Assembly (NCBI GenBank): GCA_027559495.1
Contig: JAMXSV010000028.1
Location: 620,001-684,000, forward strand
Direction of reading: 5' to 3'
DNA: 64,000 nt
Source of the DNA: Aurifilum marmelostoma
Lineage: Eukaryota > Ascomycota > Sordariomycetes > Diaporthales > Cryphonectriaceae
Under the pieces are notes generated by a model. It was given only the letters and a program-made list of their open reading frames with translations. It searched no databases and had not been told where the DNA came from. The position numbers were made by a program, and so were the translations under genes. Shown piece after piece: positions 19,851-30,063 of the stretch (position 1 is the first letter of the stretch; each line of letters starts with the position of its first letter).

Positions 19851-21461
19851 ATGGCCACTGACGAAGATAATGACGCTGCCGTCTCGGCCACAGAACAGAC
19901 GCCTCTCCTCGCAAGCAAAGACGTCGCCCCGGCAGCAGACCCCGCCGCAGTGTCCACCAGCTCGACAACCCTCGTGGGATCCAGCTCGAATCACAGCTCG
20001 CGAGCCGACGAGGAGGAAGGGCGTGAGGGCCGTGATGACAACGATGATGCCCACAAAACCCTGCCCAAGTGGCAGCTCTTCTGGCTATGTTTTGCGCGCG
20101 TCATCGAGCCCATGGCGTTCTTCTCCATCTTCCCTTACATCAACCAGATGGCCCAGGAGAATGGCCATCTCGACGACGCCGACGTGGGCTTCTACTCTGG
20201 GCTCATCGAGTCGCTCTTCTCCCTCACCCAGGCGCTGGTCATGGTCTTCTGGGGCAAGGCTGCCGACAGCATCGGCCGCAAGCCCGTCCTCGTCTTCAGC
20301 CTCGTCGGTGTCTCTGTCGCGACCTCCATCTTCGGCACGGCCAAGACCCTGGGCCAGATGATCCTCTTCCGCTGCATCGCCGGTGTCTTTGCCGGCACCA
20401 TTGTCACCATCAGAACCATGATCACCGAGATCTCGTCTCCTCGCACACAGGCCGTCGCCTTCAGCTGGTTTGCCTTCTCGGGCAACCTTGGCATCCTGCT
20501 GGGTCCCATCCTGGGAGGTGCGCTGGCCGATCCGGCGCATCAGTATCCAGGCCTCTTTGGGCACAGCCAGTTCTTTCTCGACTACCCGTATGCCCTGTCG
20601 AGCTTCGTCATCGCGGGGCTGGGCTTCATAGGCGCCTCTACGGCCTTCCTCTTCGTCAGCGAGACGCTGGACAGAGGCGACGGCGCCACCACCACTACTA
20701 CAACGGCTGAGAACGGTGACAGCATCGTCGTCGTCAAGCCCAAGGACGAACGACCCAGCATCCCTGCTCTACTCAAGGCACCAGGTGTCAGCATCGTCCT
20801 CTACATCTACTGCCACATTATGCTGCTTGCTTTCGCCTATACGGCCGTGATCCCTGTCTTCCTCTTCTCGCCCGTGCGACTGGGTGGTTTCGGCCTCCTC
20901 CCATACCAGATCAGCATCATCATGGCCATCAACGGCGCCGCTCAGGCGCTCTGGCTGCTCCTTGCCTTCCCGCGCCTGCACCGCCGCATCGGCACCAATG
21001 GCGTTCTCCGCGCCTGCGCCGTCGCCTACCCCTTCTTCTTCGCCTTGACCCCAATCGGCAACGTCCTCTTGCGCCACGGCGAAGTCGCCGCCTTCTGGAC
21101 CATCGCTCCTGCGTTCCAGGCCATTGGCTGCGGCGTCAGCATGGCCTTTACCGCCATCCAGCTCGCCCTCAACGATGTCTCGCCCAGCCCTCGGGTCCTG
21201 GGCACCCTCAACTCCGTCGCCCTAGCTGGCGTGAGCCTCACACGGGCGTTTGCGCCCGCGCTGTTCACAAGCCTGTTTGCGCTGGGGGCACGCACACAGT
21301 GGCTTTGGGGGTATGCCATCTGGTTGCTGCTGACATTGTTGGCCGCCTGGTACACGTTGATCGTCAGGTGGCTGCCGGAGAAGGGCAAGGGCGGTGGGCA
21401 GGCGCCAACAAGCCGAGAATCAGAAGAGACTGAGGGTCATCAAGCGCGAGGGAGGGATTGA
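19851..21461 (+). CDS. Major facilitator superfamily transporter (DHA1/ZIFL-like)
   Basis: Intronless gene of 536 residues with the twelve-helix MFS pattern. The first 75 residues are hydrophilic and include EQTPLL, an acidic dileucine motif of the type used to sort proteins to the vacuole. Helix 1 begins WQLFWLCFARVIEPMAFFSIFPYI. Loop 2-3 has the MFS motif A as FWGKAADSIGRKPVL. Helices 4-5 carry RCIAGVFAGTIVTIRTMITEI and FSGNLGILLGPILGG (motif C-like). An acidic/Thr-rich central loop (about 280-300) separates the halves. The RTMITE and GNLGILLGP features are those of the fungal family near yeast YCR023C and plant ZIFL carriers. The substrate cannot be told from sequence. There are no introns and no neighbour suggesting a pathway. 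Confidence 0.92.
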   Translation: MATDEDNDAAVSATEQTPLLASKDVAPAADPAAVSTSSTTLVGSSSNHSSRADEEEGREGRDDNDDAHKTLPKWQLFWLCFARVIEPMAFFSIFPYINQMAQENGHLDDADVGFYSGLIESLFSLTQALVMVFWGKAADSIGRKPVLVFSLVGVSVATSIFGTAKTLGQMILFRCIAGVFAGTIVTIRTMITEISSPRTQAVAFSWFAFSGNLGILLGPILGGALADPAHQYPGLFGHSQFFLDYPYALSSFVIAGLGFIGASTAFLFVSETLDRGDGATTTTTTAENGDSIVVVKPKDERPSIPALLKAPGVSIVLYIYCHIMLLAFAYTAVIPVFLFSPVRLGGFGLLPYQISIIMAINGAAQALWLLLAFPRLHRRIGTNGVLRACAVAYPFFFALTPIGNVLLRHGEVAAFWTIAPAFQAIGCGVSMAFTAIQLALNDVSPSPRVLGTLNSVALAGVSLTRAFAPALFTSLFALGARTQWLWGYAIWLLLTLLAAWYTLIVRWLPEKGKGGGQAPTSRESEETEGHQARGRD

Positions 21462-22551
21462 TGCTGGGGGAGTAAAAGTGACGGTTGCCTAGCTGGATGT
21501 AGACAGGGCCTTGTTTGAGCACTTCTAGACAAAATTTTATTGACTTGTAGAGACGATAATTGGTATTTGTGACTCCAAGTAGGCTATCATTGACCTGTCA
21601 ATTCCCACGCCGCCCTCAACATCAACATGATTCTTGCCCCGAAGACGCATAACAGACTTGAGCCCAAATCTGGAGCGTTCGATGAGGGTGAAATTCGCTC
21701 TTCAAGGATTGCAAGATGGTCCGTCGATAGAGATCAAAAGAAGCCTACCTAATCAATAGACAACACGGATACCCACACGGATATCTCTGCCAATCAGTCA
21801 CTTGTGACTAGACACATACTCCTTTGTTGTGCATGGCTTGATAGCTTCGTATCAATGGAGAGATTGATCTTTTTTTTTTTCTTCGGATTTTTTTTCTTCT
21901 TTTGTCCGAGCAACACAACTAACATCTTGAATCGCGGAACGCGTTCGACCGAGTTAGAGATGAGCCTAAAGATGAGCTCTGCTTCTTTTGTTTGATAATC
22001 TGCCTGATGGATCACCCAGAATAGGCTGTTTTTCTAGGGCTGGACAGCGACCTCTGGAATACCCTCCGGGTCGTATTTGATTTAGTTGGGATGTCCATAG
22101 ACCCTGGGTGGGATAACAATACAGATCTCTACAGTGTCACCGTTTTCAGGGAGTCCAGAGGTGAGTAGGTATTGATTATTACCTGCACACTTCATCAAGA
22201 CTACTTGGGTAATTAAGTACAAAGAGACACTGGTGTTCGTACTTGAGTTTTAATTTACATGAAACCTTCAGATTGGAGCGGTACAACTTAGTATTAATTA
22301 ACATATATTAATGTCTGCAATGGCTGAGTGGCCGCATGCTTTTGTCATAAGACACGGCCCTACTTTAGGTAAAACAAGTATGCTACATTGTTAGTCTCTC
22401 GAAGCTGAATATCGTGTTTCCGTCCCATATTCAATGTGTGGTTAAGCGAGATCATGTCTGTACGAGATGAACATAAGTAAGGGAGAAGGGCGAAGAAGAA
22501 CAAAAAAGGTGTATACATATATGGACGAATATATATGAGACCTAGTTAGGT
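21462..22551. other. Convergent 3' flanks, 1.1 kb, no gene seen
   Basis: AT-richer sequence between two convergent genes. A T-rich stretch lies at about 21870-21905. A TGGCTGAGTGG sequence near 22322 resembles a tRNA A-box but no tRNA can be folded around it. Confidence 0.5.
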
Positions 22552-23895
22552 TCAGGTTGGCAGCGAATACCGCCACACAAGGCTCGCCCCCTCAATCGCC
22601 GGCAACTCACTCTCGCCCTGTCGCACCCTCTTGGATGTCTGTACATGCCCGTCCTTATCCTCCTCCCCACCCTCGGCTCCCACCCATTTTCGTTTTCTAA
22701 ATGGGCACGACTTCGTTGGGGAGTCCGCTAAACCCAGCTCCAGACCCGTCTCCATGGCGCGCCGGAAGGCCCGCCTGAAGCGCACCCAGTCGTCGCTGGT
22801 CGGGACAAGCCTCCCTTTGTTGTGTTTTGAGGAGGAGGATGATGTCGATGATGATCCTCTAACATCTTTTTGATGCGCAGCAGCATCGGTGCTGGTTTCA
22901 TTTTCATCCTCATCGACTGTTGTGGAAGCGTGGTAATACACGATATCGTTGGCATGCGGCAGCCATGGTTTCTCGGTCGTCCACGGGACGCGGTAGAAGT
23001 GCCCTTTGCTACTACTGCTGTCGCTGTTCATCAGGTAGAAGGCAGGGTCCAGGGGACCCGAAGGGGAGGTTGGTGGTGTATGTGGGATTCTTCGATGAGG
23101 AGTCGTAGGTGGTGTCGACGGTACGGAGTCTGTCCTGCTGCCGGGCAATATCCTGGGTGGAGGTGGCCTCGAGCCCATCTGATACACCGTTGTGTTGCGC
23201 ACCAAGCCCCCATGCGCATCGGACGCGGATTCTCGCCCCGTCACGGAGCCGATGGTCTGGGGAGAGGGCATCTCGGACACCTCGAATTGCATTTCCTGGC
23301 GCACCACAAACACCAGGCGCCCCAGCACGGGGAATTCCGCCAGCCGCTGTAGGAACTTGCCCATGTTGGCCCTGGTCAGCTTCTTCCAGCCCAGCACGGG
23401 ATGCCACACGCCCGTGTGCACACCAAAGGACGTCCCGAAGGCCAGGCTCTGCAGGTTGTCCCTGATCAGCGGGATCTGGCTCATGAAGAGCAGTGTGCGC
23501 ATGAGGTCGCGCCCAAAGAGAGAGGACTCCAGCATCAGCATGTCCCTGTTTAGGTCGACATACTTTGTGGTTTTCCCCAGTGTCAGCGGTCGGTAGTGGT
23601 GGTAGAGGAGGGAGCGGGATTCCCGACACACAGCGGCGAGTGCAGGTGGTGGTTCGGTGTATAGATTGGCGAAACGGAGACCCTGCTGTGGGGCGGTCTT
23701 CTGGGATGCTGAGGCTGGGTATATGTCGAGGACGCGGGGCTCGGGAAGGGATAGTTCCCAGATGATGTTTCGCAGTTCTGGCGGGAGGAGGGTGAATCTG
23801 TGTAGGGTTGTGGGTGTTGTCATATTGGGCGAGATGTGAAGAGGCGGTAGAAGAGAGGCCGTCGTAGTCGTCTCTGTCTTGATCGGGACACTCAT
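22552..23895 (-). CDS. 2EXR domain protein (fungal)
   Basis: Single exon, 447 residues from MSVPIKTET. An upstream in-frame ATG at 23970 would add 25 residues. Residues about 30-130 match the fungal 2EXR family: FTLLPPELRNIIWELSLPEPRVLDI near the N-terminus, then PPALAAVCRESRSLLYHHYRPL and YVDLNRDMLMLESS. A middle region is less conserved (LQSLAFGTSF, FPVLGRLVFVVRQEM). The C-terminal half is low-complexity Ser/Pro/Thr with basic patches (FRKRKW, SKRVRQ) and DDWVRFRRAFRRAMETGLELG. 2EXR proteins are very numerous in Pezizomycotina and mostly uncharacterised. No signal peptide or membrane segment is visible. Confidence 0.85.
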   Translation of the reverse strand: MSVPIKTETTTTASLLPPLHISPNMTTPTTLHRFTLLPPELRNIIWELSLPEPRVLDIYPASASQKTAPQQGLRFANLYTEPPPALAAVCRESRSLLYHHYRPLTLGKTTKYVDLNRDMLMLESSLFGRDLMRTLLFMSQIPLIRDNLQSLAFGTSFGVHTGVWHPVLGWKKLTRANMGKFLQRLAEFPVLGRLVFVVRQEMQFEVSEMPSPQTIGSVTGRESASDAHGGLVRNTTVYQMGSRPPPPRILPGSRTDSVPSTPPTTPHRRIPHTPPTSPSGPLDPAFYLMNSDSSSSKGHFYRVPWTTEKPWLPHANDIVYYHASTTVDEDENETSTDAAAHQKDVRGSSSTSSSSSKHNKGRLVPTSDDWVRFRRAFRRAMETGLELGLADSPTKSCPFRKRKWVGAEGGEEDKDGHVQTSKRVRQGESELPAIEGASLVWRYSLPT

Positions 23896-25307
23896 GGTGA
23901 AGATGGAATTGTGGAGGTCGAGTAGACTTGACGACGGGAAGGAAAAGCAAAGAGCTCTGTTCAGAGGCAAACAAACATCTCACTCGTCTTTTCTAGCTGC
24001 TGCGGAAGATTTCCTGTGTTGCCCCTGCTGCTCTCTGCCAATGGTCGCACACGCAGCCGTGTCTCGTCCAATTCTCACTTCGTTTGCTGTCGGCCACGTC
24101 AGAAGGTGAAGACGGCACAAGGCGAGACGCCACGACAAGGGCCGCCAGACCTGTGCCGTCTGTCGTCTTGAAGTGGTTCAGCCTGTAAGGTTTGCAGGAG
24201 AGAAGAAACGGAGAAGAACGAATAGTCGACTGTTTCCCCAAAATAATTTGTCAAGTATTGCAGCTTGCGTGCTCAGCTTACTGAGGTATAGTAGCCAGGG
24301 AACCCGCGTTTATAGTACTAGGCACTTGTGAACGGGACCCCGCAAAACAAGGAATATCAGGCTGGTGAGGTTCCAAGTCTTGGGGCTTGAGCCGTCAAGG
24401 AGGGAAAAGAAAGGCCACTGTGGGGTTCCGGACAAGAGCAAGTGATATGTGGGAAGTGTAATATATTATTGCTCCCGTCCTTGTGGTGAAACGTGGCAGT
24501 GACTTGAGTCGCAGCCAGCAAGCAGTAAGCAGATTTATCGTCTCATGCTCAGGGTGGTTCTGGGTAAACAGATGTCAACGAGGGAGAAAGAGAGAGAGTG
24601 TGTTGGTTGTCCTAATTAGTAAATAAAAAAAAAGAACCCTAAGCCGGAAGACCACGAAGGAGAGAGGGAGTCGACAGAATAGTATATCAAACCTGCGTCG
24701 GCACGATGTCCCTTTTGGGGGTGTCCGGCGTACTATTGAAATCCAGAATTAGAGGTTCCGTCGGCTCGACATTGGACACACAGACGCCCTGTACGACATA
24801 CAGTGCAGCAAGACCTGCATAAGATGTCGGGAGTGGCGCCAGAAATGAGCTGGACCAGGGGCCACAGGTTGACAGGCCGCAGGTTGACACTTTCTGGCCC
24901 AAAAGTGTGGACTGGTTATGTATGGCTCCTCGACCGATTGAGAACCCAGCTTGTAATGAAATGGACAAAATCTTCCGCAACAGGAAAGCCTGCCATACCA
25001 TGGGGGCCCTGTGATTCGTAGAGAGATTGCGCGGAAATCGAGCATGGATCTAAGCTTAAGGACATGAACCCGACATGGGTCATGGATCGAAAATTACATG
25101 ATGCGAGGAGATGAATGCAAATCTGCAGATATTGCATCAATCTGCGAGGCAGCCTTCAGAACATGTGATGCGCAAAAGTGGTCCTCGATTGCATCTCCTT
25201 CTGCTGTTCATGGTTGGCCAAGAAGGCTTTATTGGTTCATGATCCTGTTTATTGCTGCGGGCCACGCCAGCTCGACGTTCTGGGATCTGATCTTGTGTGT
25301 ACGGAGG

Positions 25308-25319
25308 CCCCCCCCCCCC
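25308..25319. repeat. Poly-C run (C12)
   Basis: Twelve consecutive C in intergenic sequence, one of eleven such runs of 10 or more in the window. Confidence 0.95.
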
Positions 25320-26571
25320 TCCTCCAATAGCTAACAGCTAGAAGAGGCATGCTTGACCGAACAGGGAGAGGGGGGAGGGGCCGCTCCTGCGAAACTCTGT
25401 CGGTGCCTAGAGAACTGTTTCTCGGTAGCTTGTCGTCGGAGGAGAGTCAGACGCCGACGACCGTCGTCATGGAAGGTCAAGGTTGGGAATCGCGACGACT
25501 CACGAGCAGGCATTGCCTGCCTGCGCTCCGCGGAGCAGCCAACCCTCTCCGCGACCAGGTACGGTAGCGATGGCAAGTGTCCCGCAGTGTTGGCTCCTCG
25601 CTTGTGCTTTGACCACGGAAACACATCCGCAGCATGGTAGCAGGCGGTTGTTTGTGGTCCCAATCCCGGTTATGGTAATCGACTAACCTCGACCGCTCTG
25701 CCGGAAGAAGAGGTGGTTATCGGCGACGAGGAAGAATAGATCCATGGGGCTCAAGACAAGAAGAGCCATGCACTGGCCCTATCATGTCCCATGACAATAG
25801 TCCCCTGCATAAATAAGCCCCATCATAGTCAATCACTGCCTGTTGACAAGCACCGTCGCCTATGGTGCGTCCCCGAAGGCCTGACTGGCTGGAAAGGTGC
25901 CAATAATTGCGTCCTAGTGCCATGAAGGATGACGTTGCCCAGTGGTATGACAGACTGTAGGTCGAAATCCTTCACCCATCTCGGGGCCAATTCGCGGCAT
26001 GCTGCACTACACAAGGGCTCGAGGACAGCTGGCAACTCCTCTCTGATGTGCTAGATGCCATCACGTCCTATGCTGAATCCGGGACAGGAAGAATATGAAG
26101 AGAGAGAGAGTCACATGGTCCGTCAACTACCACCTTACTCGGTCCATCGGCACTCAGCGCAAGCTCTCTCTAAGGGAACCCCGCGGCGGGACGTCAGACC
26201 GCCACCGACTCAACCGGCAGACGTGCAGCCGAACCAGACCTGACGGCATGGCATGGCGCGCATGGCGTGCATGGCTTGCGTGGACAGGTGTGGGTGCGTG
26301 TAACCTGCTGGTGGTGGTCTTTCCCAGGGCGTCGGCCATTGAACCGCCATCATTCGTCGAGGAAGAGCCAGAATATGCAAATGTTGGGGGTGGTGCCACG
26401 GTGATCATTCGCTACCGCTGTTTTAGAGGATCAAGAAAATTGGTATAGACGGGGATTTAGATTGAATTATTGATGACGGACCACGCCCTGGGCGCGCGCA
26501 CGAGGTCCCCACGCGGACCTGGTCTGCATGTGTCGAGAGCTCCGGAACACACAGGCCCAATCTTTTCTCAA

Positions 26572-26583
26572 CCCCCCCCCCCC
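26572..26583. repeat. Poly-C run (C12)
   Basis: Twelve consecutive C in intergenic sequence between the 2EXR and thioredoxin-PITH genes. Confidence 0.95.
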
Positions 26584-27537
26584 ATCTGCCGGAGCCGAGA
26601 TGGGATGAATGGGGCTGATGGGGGAAGGAACCGACCCGGGCAACTTACATAGTAGTACACATGTCGGAGCAGGGAGATTGATTAATCCGGCTCTAGTCTC
26701 TACATGGTAAGGCGTCTACTCAGCAGCACCAGAGGACCCACTACTGCAGGGGCTCCGGGGTGCCGCCCAGGCATAAAAATTTCCACGCGGCGGCTGAGAA
26801 GCTTCGCTTCCTCCTCTTTTCCTCTTTTTCTTTTCTTCGTGCGGCGGCATAACTTTCAAAAACATTACCCGTGTTGCTCGAATCCTGACTCTCCTCCGTG
26901 GATTTCTAGTGTCAGTTATGCCACAGATCGACAAAATTGCAGCCGGCTCTCCACGCCAGTCCCATCCACCTCAGGTCGTGTGCGTCGGTTCCCTTACGGG
27001 AATCGCGAGTGATCTGGGTGGTGGCATGGAGGCCGGACATTCCTCTACATACACTGCTTCTCAAGTCCTGTCTTTTCTCGTTGTTTAATAGTCTCGTAAC
27101 GGAGAATCAGGCGTCATGACTTTTTCAAGACAACTTGGCTTGGGACGGACGCCTTCACGCATTGCTCTTCTTAGTCTAGGAGCCGAAGCTGTGTGAACCC
27201 AGCGGTCTACGACGATGTCTTGAGACGGATGCAGGATATGCAGAGAATTTTCCATTCTTTTTCTTGCCTAGACTCTGGTCTATTCATACGTACATCATCT
27301 CAGGTAGTTGTCCCAGTAGCAGGCCTCGTGAGCTCCACGCCCAGACATGAATCGTCGTATGTAAATCAAAAGTCATTGCAGCTCCGTGCGCTGGGTATCT
27401 CATCTCCCTATGTTCCACGCAGACTCGCAATGCTTAAGTAAACCATTCAAGTCTCTCCAGAGGGTGTAGACGGCTGACATAATCCTCATCAAGAGGCATC
27501 AGGCCCAAGCGCAGGAGTGATGATATCCGGAACACCC

Positions 27538-28773
27538 CTAAGCGCCGGCGTCGTCACCGATCTTCTCTAGCTTTCCCATATCCCGCTTCTCGCCAGTCTC
27601 CCCGATCACGCGGATGCGGTCTATGCGCGTCTTCTCGCCCTCACCGTCTCCAGACTCCACAAATATGACCAGGCTGTTGATGTTCTGGAACTTGACGAAC
27701 CGCAGTGGGATGTTGGCCGTGCTGTCGGCGTTCCAGTCCTTCTCGGTCAGCTCGATCAGCTGCGTAGGGGTTTCGCCTTCCGCGTCGTCAAACCCTAGGT
27801 TGTGAGGTCGGTTCGTGAACAGCTTGAGGACCTTGGGCCGCATGATCTCCTCGTCCTCGTCCTTGACCGAGGTAATCTAGCACGGGGGGATTCTCCATCA
27901 GCAATGATGTGTCATGTCAGGCGTATAATGGTAGTGCAGCAGTGCCCGGGGGGGGGGGGGGGGACCACGTACCTGGAGGGTGTGTAGTTTCAGCATGGAC
28001 ATGAACGGGGTGAATAGGAGCAGCTGCTCATCCGTGTCGCTGACGACCCAGTCCTTCTCCGTCTTCTTGCCACCGCCCAGCGCGCCCGGCTTGCTCGAGT
28101 CGAGGAGCACCCGCACGTTGCCGAACTCCTCGTCAAAGTTGAGAAGCTCGGTCCTCGGCACCTCGATCTGATCCGTGACGTCGATATAACCACGCGGCAG
28201 CTCCGCACCCCTCCACTCCAAGGCCGAGTTGCTACCACTGCCGCCGCTGCTGCTGCCGGTGGCAGCAGGGGCGCCGGGGCCGTTGCGGGCCTCAAGCACG
28301 GCGGCTTTTGCTTCCTGCCATAACTTATGGACGAGGGCCTTGAGCCTCGTGGGGTCGGCACCCTGGACCCTCTCGGCCACCTTGCCATCTCGGAACACGA
28401 TGAATGTGGGGATGCTCGATATTGCGTAGGCCGAGCTGATCTGTTGCTGTGTCTCGGTGTTGACCTTGAGGAAGGCGATGAGGTTGGCCCTGGACATCCG
28501 GGCAGAGAGTCCTTCGAAAACGGGGGCGATGGCTTTGCATGGCTCGCACCAGTCGGCATAGACTGTGAGAAAGTTTGAGTCAGTTAGCATATGAGACACG
28601 ACTGGGACCTATTCCTGTGAAGAGGGTCACGTTTGTCAAGGAATGCCGCGGGAGGAGGCGGGGAAATGGGAGGCGTCGGGCAACGTACAGTCTACAATAA
28701 CGACTTTTGTACTGCTGACCAGCTGATTAAACTGCTCAGCAGACTCGATGTGGACGGTAGGGGAAGCAGACAT
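27538..28773 (-). CDS. Thioredoxin-like protein with C-terminal PITH domain (TXNL1/Txl1 type)
   Basis: Txl1/TXNL1 proteins are cytosolic thioredoxins that bind the 26S proteasome through the PITH domain. Three exons (28773-28689, 28562-27973, 27876-27538) join in phases 1 and 0 to give 337 residues. Residues 1-110 are a thioredoxin fold: VHIESAEQFNQLVSSTKVVIVDF across the first splice, the active site WCEPCKAIAP at residues 33-42, the cis-proline loop ISSIPTFIVF, and GKVAERVQGADP. A Gly/Ser linker follows. The PITH domain covers about 140-320: RGYIDVTDQIEVPRTELLN, VLLDSS, DEQLLLFTPF, then VLKLFTNRPHNLGFDDAE and IPLRFVKFQNINSLVIFVES. The active site has Glu where most family members have Gly. 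Intron 2 holds a 16-base G run (plus strand) close to its donor. Confidence 0.94.
27948..27963. repeat. Poly-G run (G16) inside an intron
   Basis: Sixteen G on the plus strand, i.e. poly-C in the pre-mRNA, 9 bases past the intron 2 donor of the thioredoxin-PITH gene (exon end at 27973). Confidence 0.95.
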
Positions 28774-30063
28774 GGTGGGCTCGAGAGGTATCCCACAGAA
28801 TCCAAGGTGATGTTGTTGGTATTGTTGCTGAGGTGGGCAGTTTGAGAGGACGTCAAGGGCGGGATGATGCAGCAGCTAAACCAGACAATGGCAATCATCA
28901 ATCAGCAAGGGTTGGAATGGGGCGAGGCTGTAGGCTGGTAGCGGGGTGTACAGCTACCCCTGTTTGTCGATCTCAGGGTTATGTCAGCAGGGGTCAATCC
29001 AAATCATACTGGTGCAGGCTTCTCAAGAACAAGTTAGACCTTTACATATTACGGAGGTACAAGAGGAAAACATACATGATATAGACGGTATTGCGTTTCA
29101 TTTTGAGTGTACAGACTGTCATCTGCAGTCATGCATAAGCTCTTCTTGCTGCGCATGTGCCGGTCATGGGATTGCATTTCCCCTGCGCTGTGCTACTGGC
29201 GGTGGTGGCTCTTGGGCAAGTCACACTGCGCCTTACCGCCGCTGGCAAATTATTGAAGAGGTTCATTGAATGGAATATCTTGCCAACGCTGGCTTCTACA
29301 TATTAGACGACTTGCTTCCTCGTACAAGAAAAATTTTTTTTTTTTTGTGCTTCTTCCTTTCCAAATCTGGCTCTGCATTTTGTCGTGTCCAAACTACAGT
29401 AACGAATGAAATAAGATATTCCTTGAGATGTCCAGGAGCAAACTCAGACTCTCGCGATTATGTAACACAGCAAGCGCTATACAAGGCAGGTCAGGCTTCA
29501 CTGTCTCTTCATTTGGTCAAGCAGCGCACTCAGCATTGCCTTGAACTTGCCGTGATCCGTCATTATCTCCAACCGCTTGTTCTGCCTGCGCCTCTGGGAC
29601 ACCGGCGCTAAAGTCAGAACAGAAGGTGGTTAGCGGTGTGGATCAGACAACGGTCGCTACTGCCAGGGCACAACGCTGTCTTATCTTTCTCCCGGCCTGT
29701 AATTTCAAATGATGATAGCACCATACAGGCCCCAGCACAGACATATAGCCTGTATTCACAGGGCAACAGCAGTGGGCTTTCCTCTCCCAGAGGCCCTGTA
29801 TCATGGCAGGTTATCGATATTTACGTAACTCCCTGTGCAGATTGCCATTTCGGTGTCAGCCCATCTGGAGATCACAATGTGACGCAATCGGGCAAGACGC
29901 TTTGGGGGGGGGGGAGGAGGGGGGCTTTCACCGCGTAATCCATTAATGAAGGGATGTGTAGCACAGCATCTATTTATCTTGGGTGGGGTGCTGCTCTCCC
30001 TTTCCTTCTTCGCCATGTCAGCAAGCCAAGGTCGTCGAGCTGCATCGAGTCAAGGCCAACAAG
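28774..30063. other. Intergenic between divergent genes
   Basis: About 1.3 kb holding the promoters of the thioredoxin-PITH gene (-) and the carboxypeptidase gene (+). It has a T run near 29333-29345 and a G11 run at 29904-29914. An AT-rich CTATTTATC near 29970 lies about 95 bases before the carboxypeptidase ATG and could serve as a TATA-like element. Confidence 0.45.

Larger units (their letters stand above)
23896..27537. other. Intergenic, 3.6 kb, no gene supported
   Basis: This stretch lies upstream of the 2EXR gene and downstream of the thioredoxin-PITH gene. It holds two C12 runs (25308-25319 and 26572-26583) and an imperfect GCATGGC-type tandem at about 26246-26280. Many short open frames occur, but none shows a domain, signal peptide or consistent splice pattern. 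Confidence 0.5.

Noticed and set aside
22318..22392. Possible tRNA: TGGCTGAGTGG A-box with a nearby CTT-TTGTCAT-AAG loop
   Set aside because: No matching T-loop (GTTCRA) or closing acceptor stem follows, and the D-stem does not pair.
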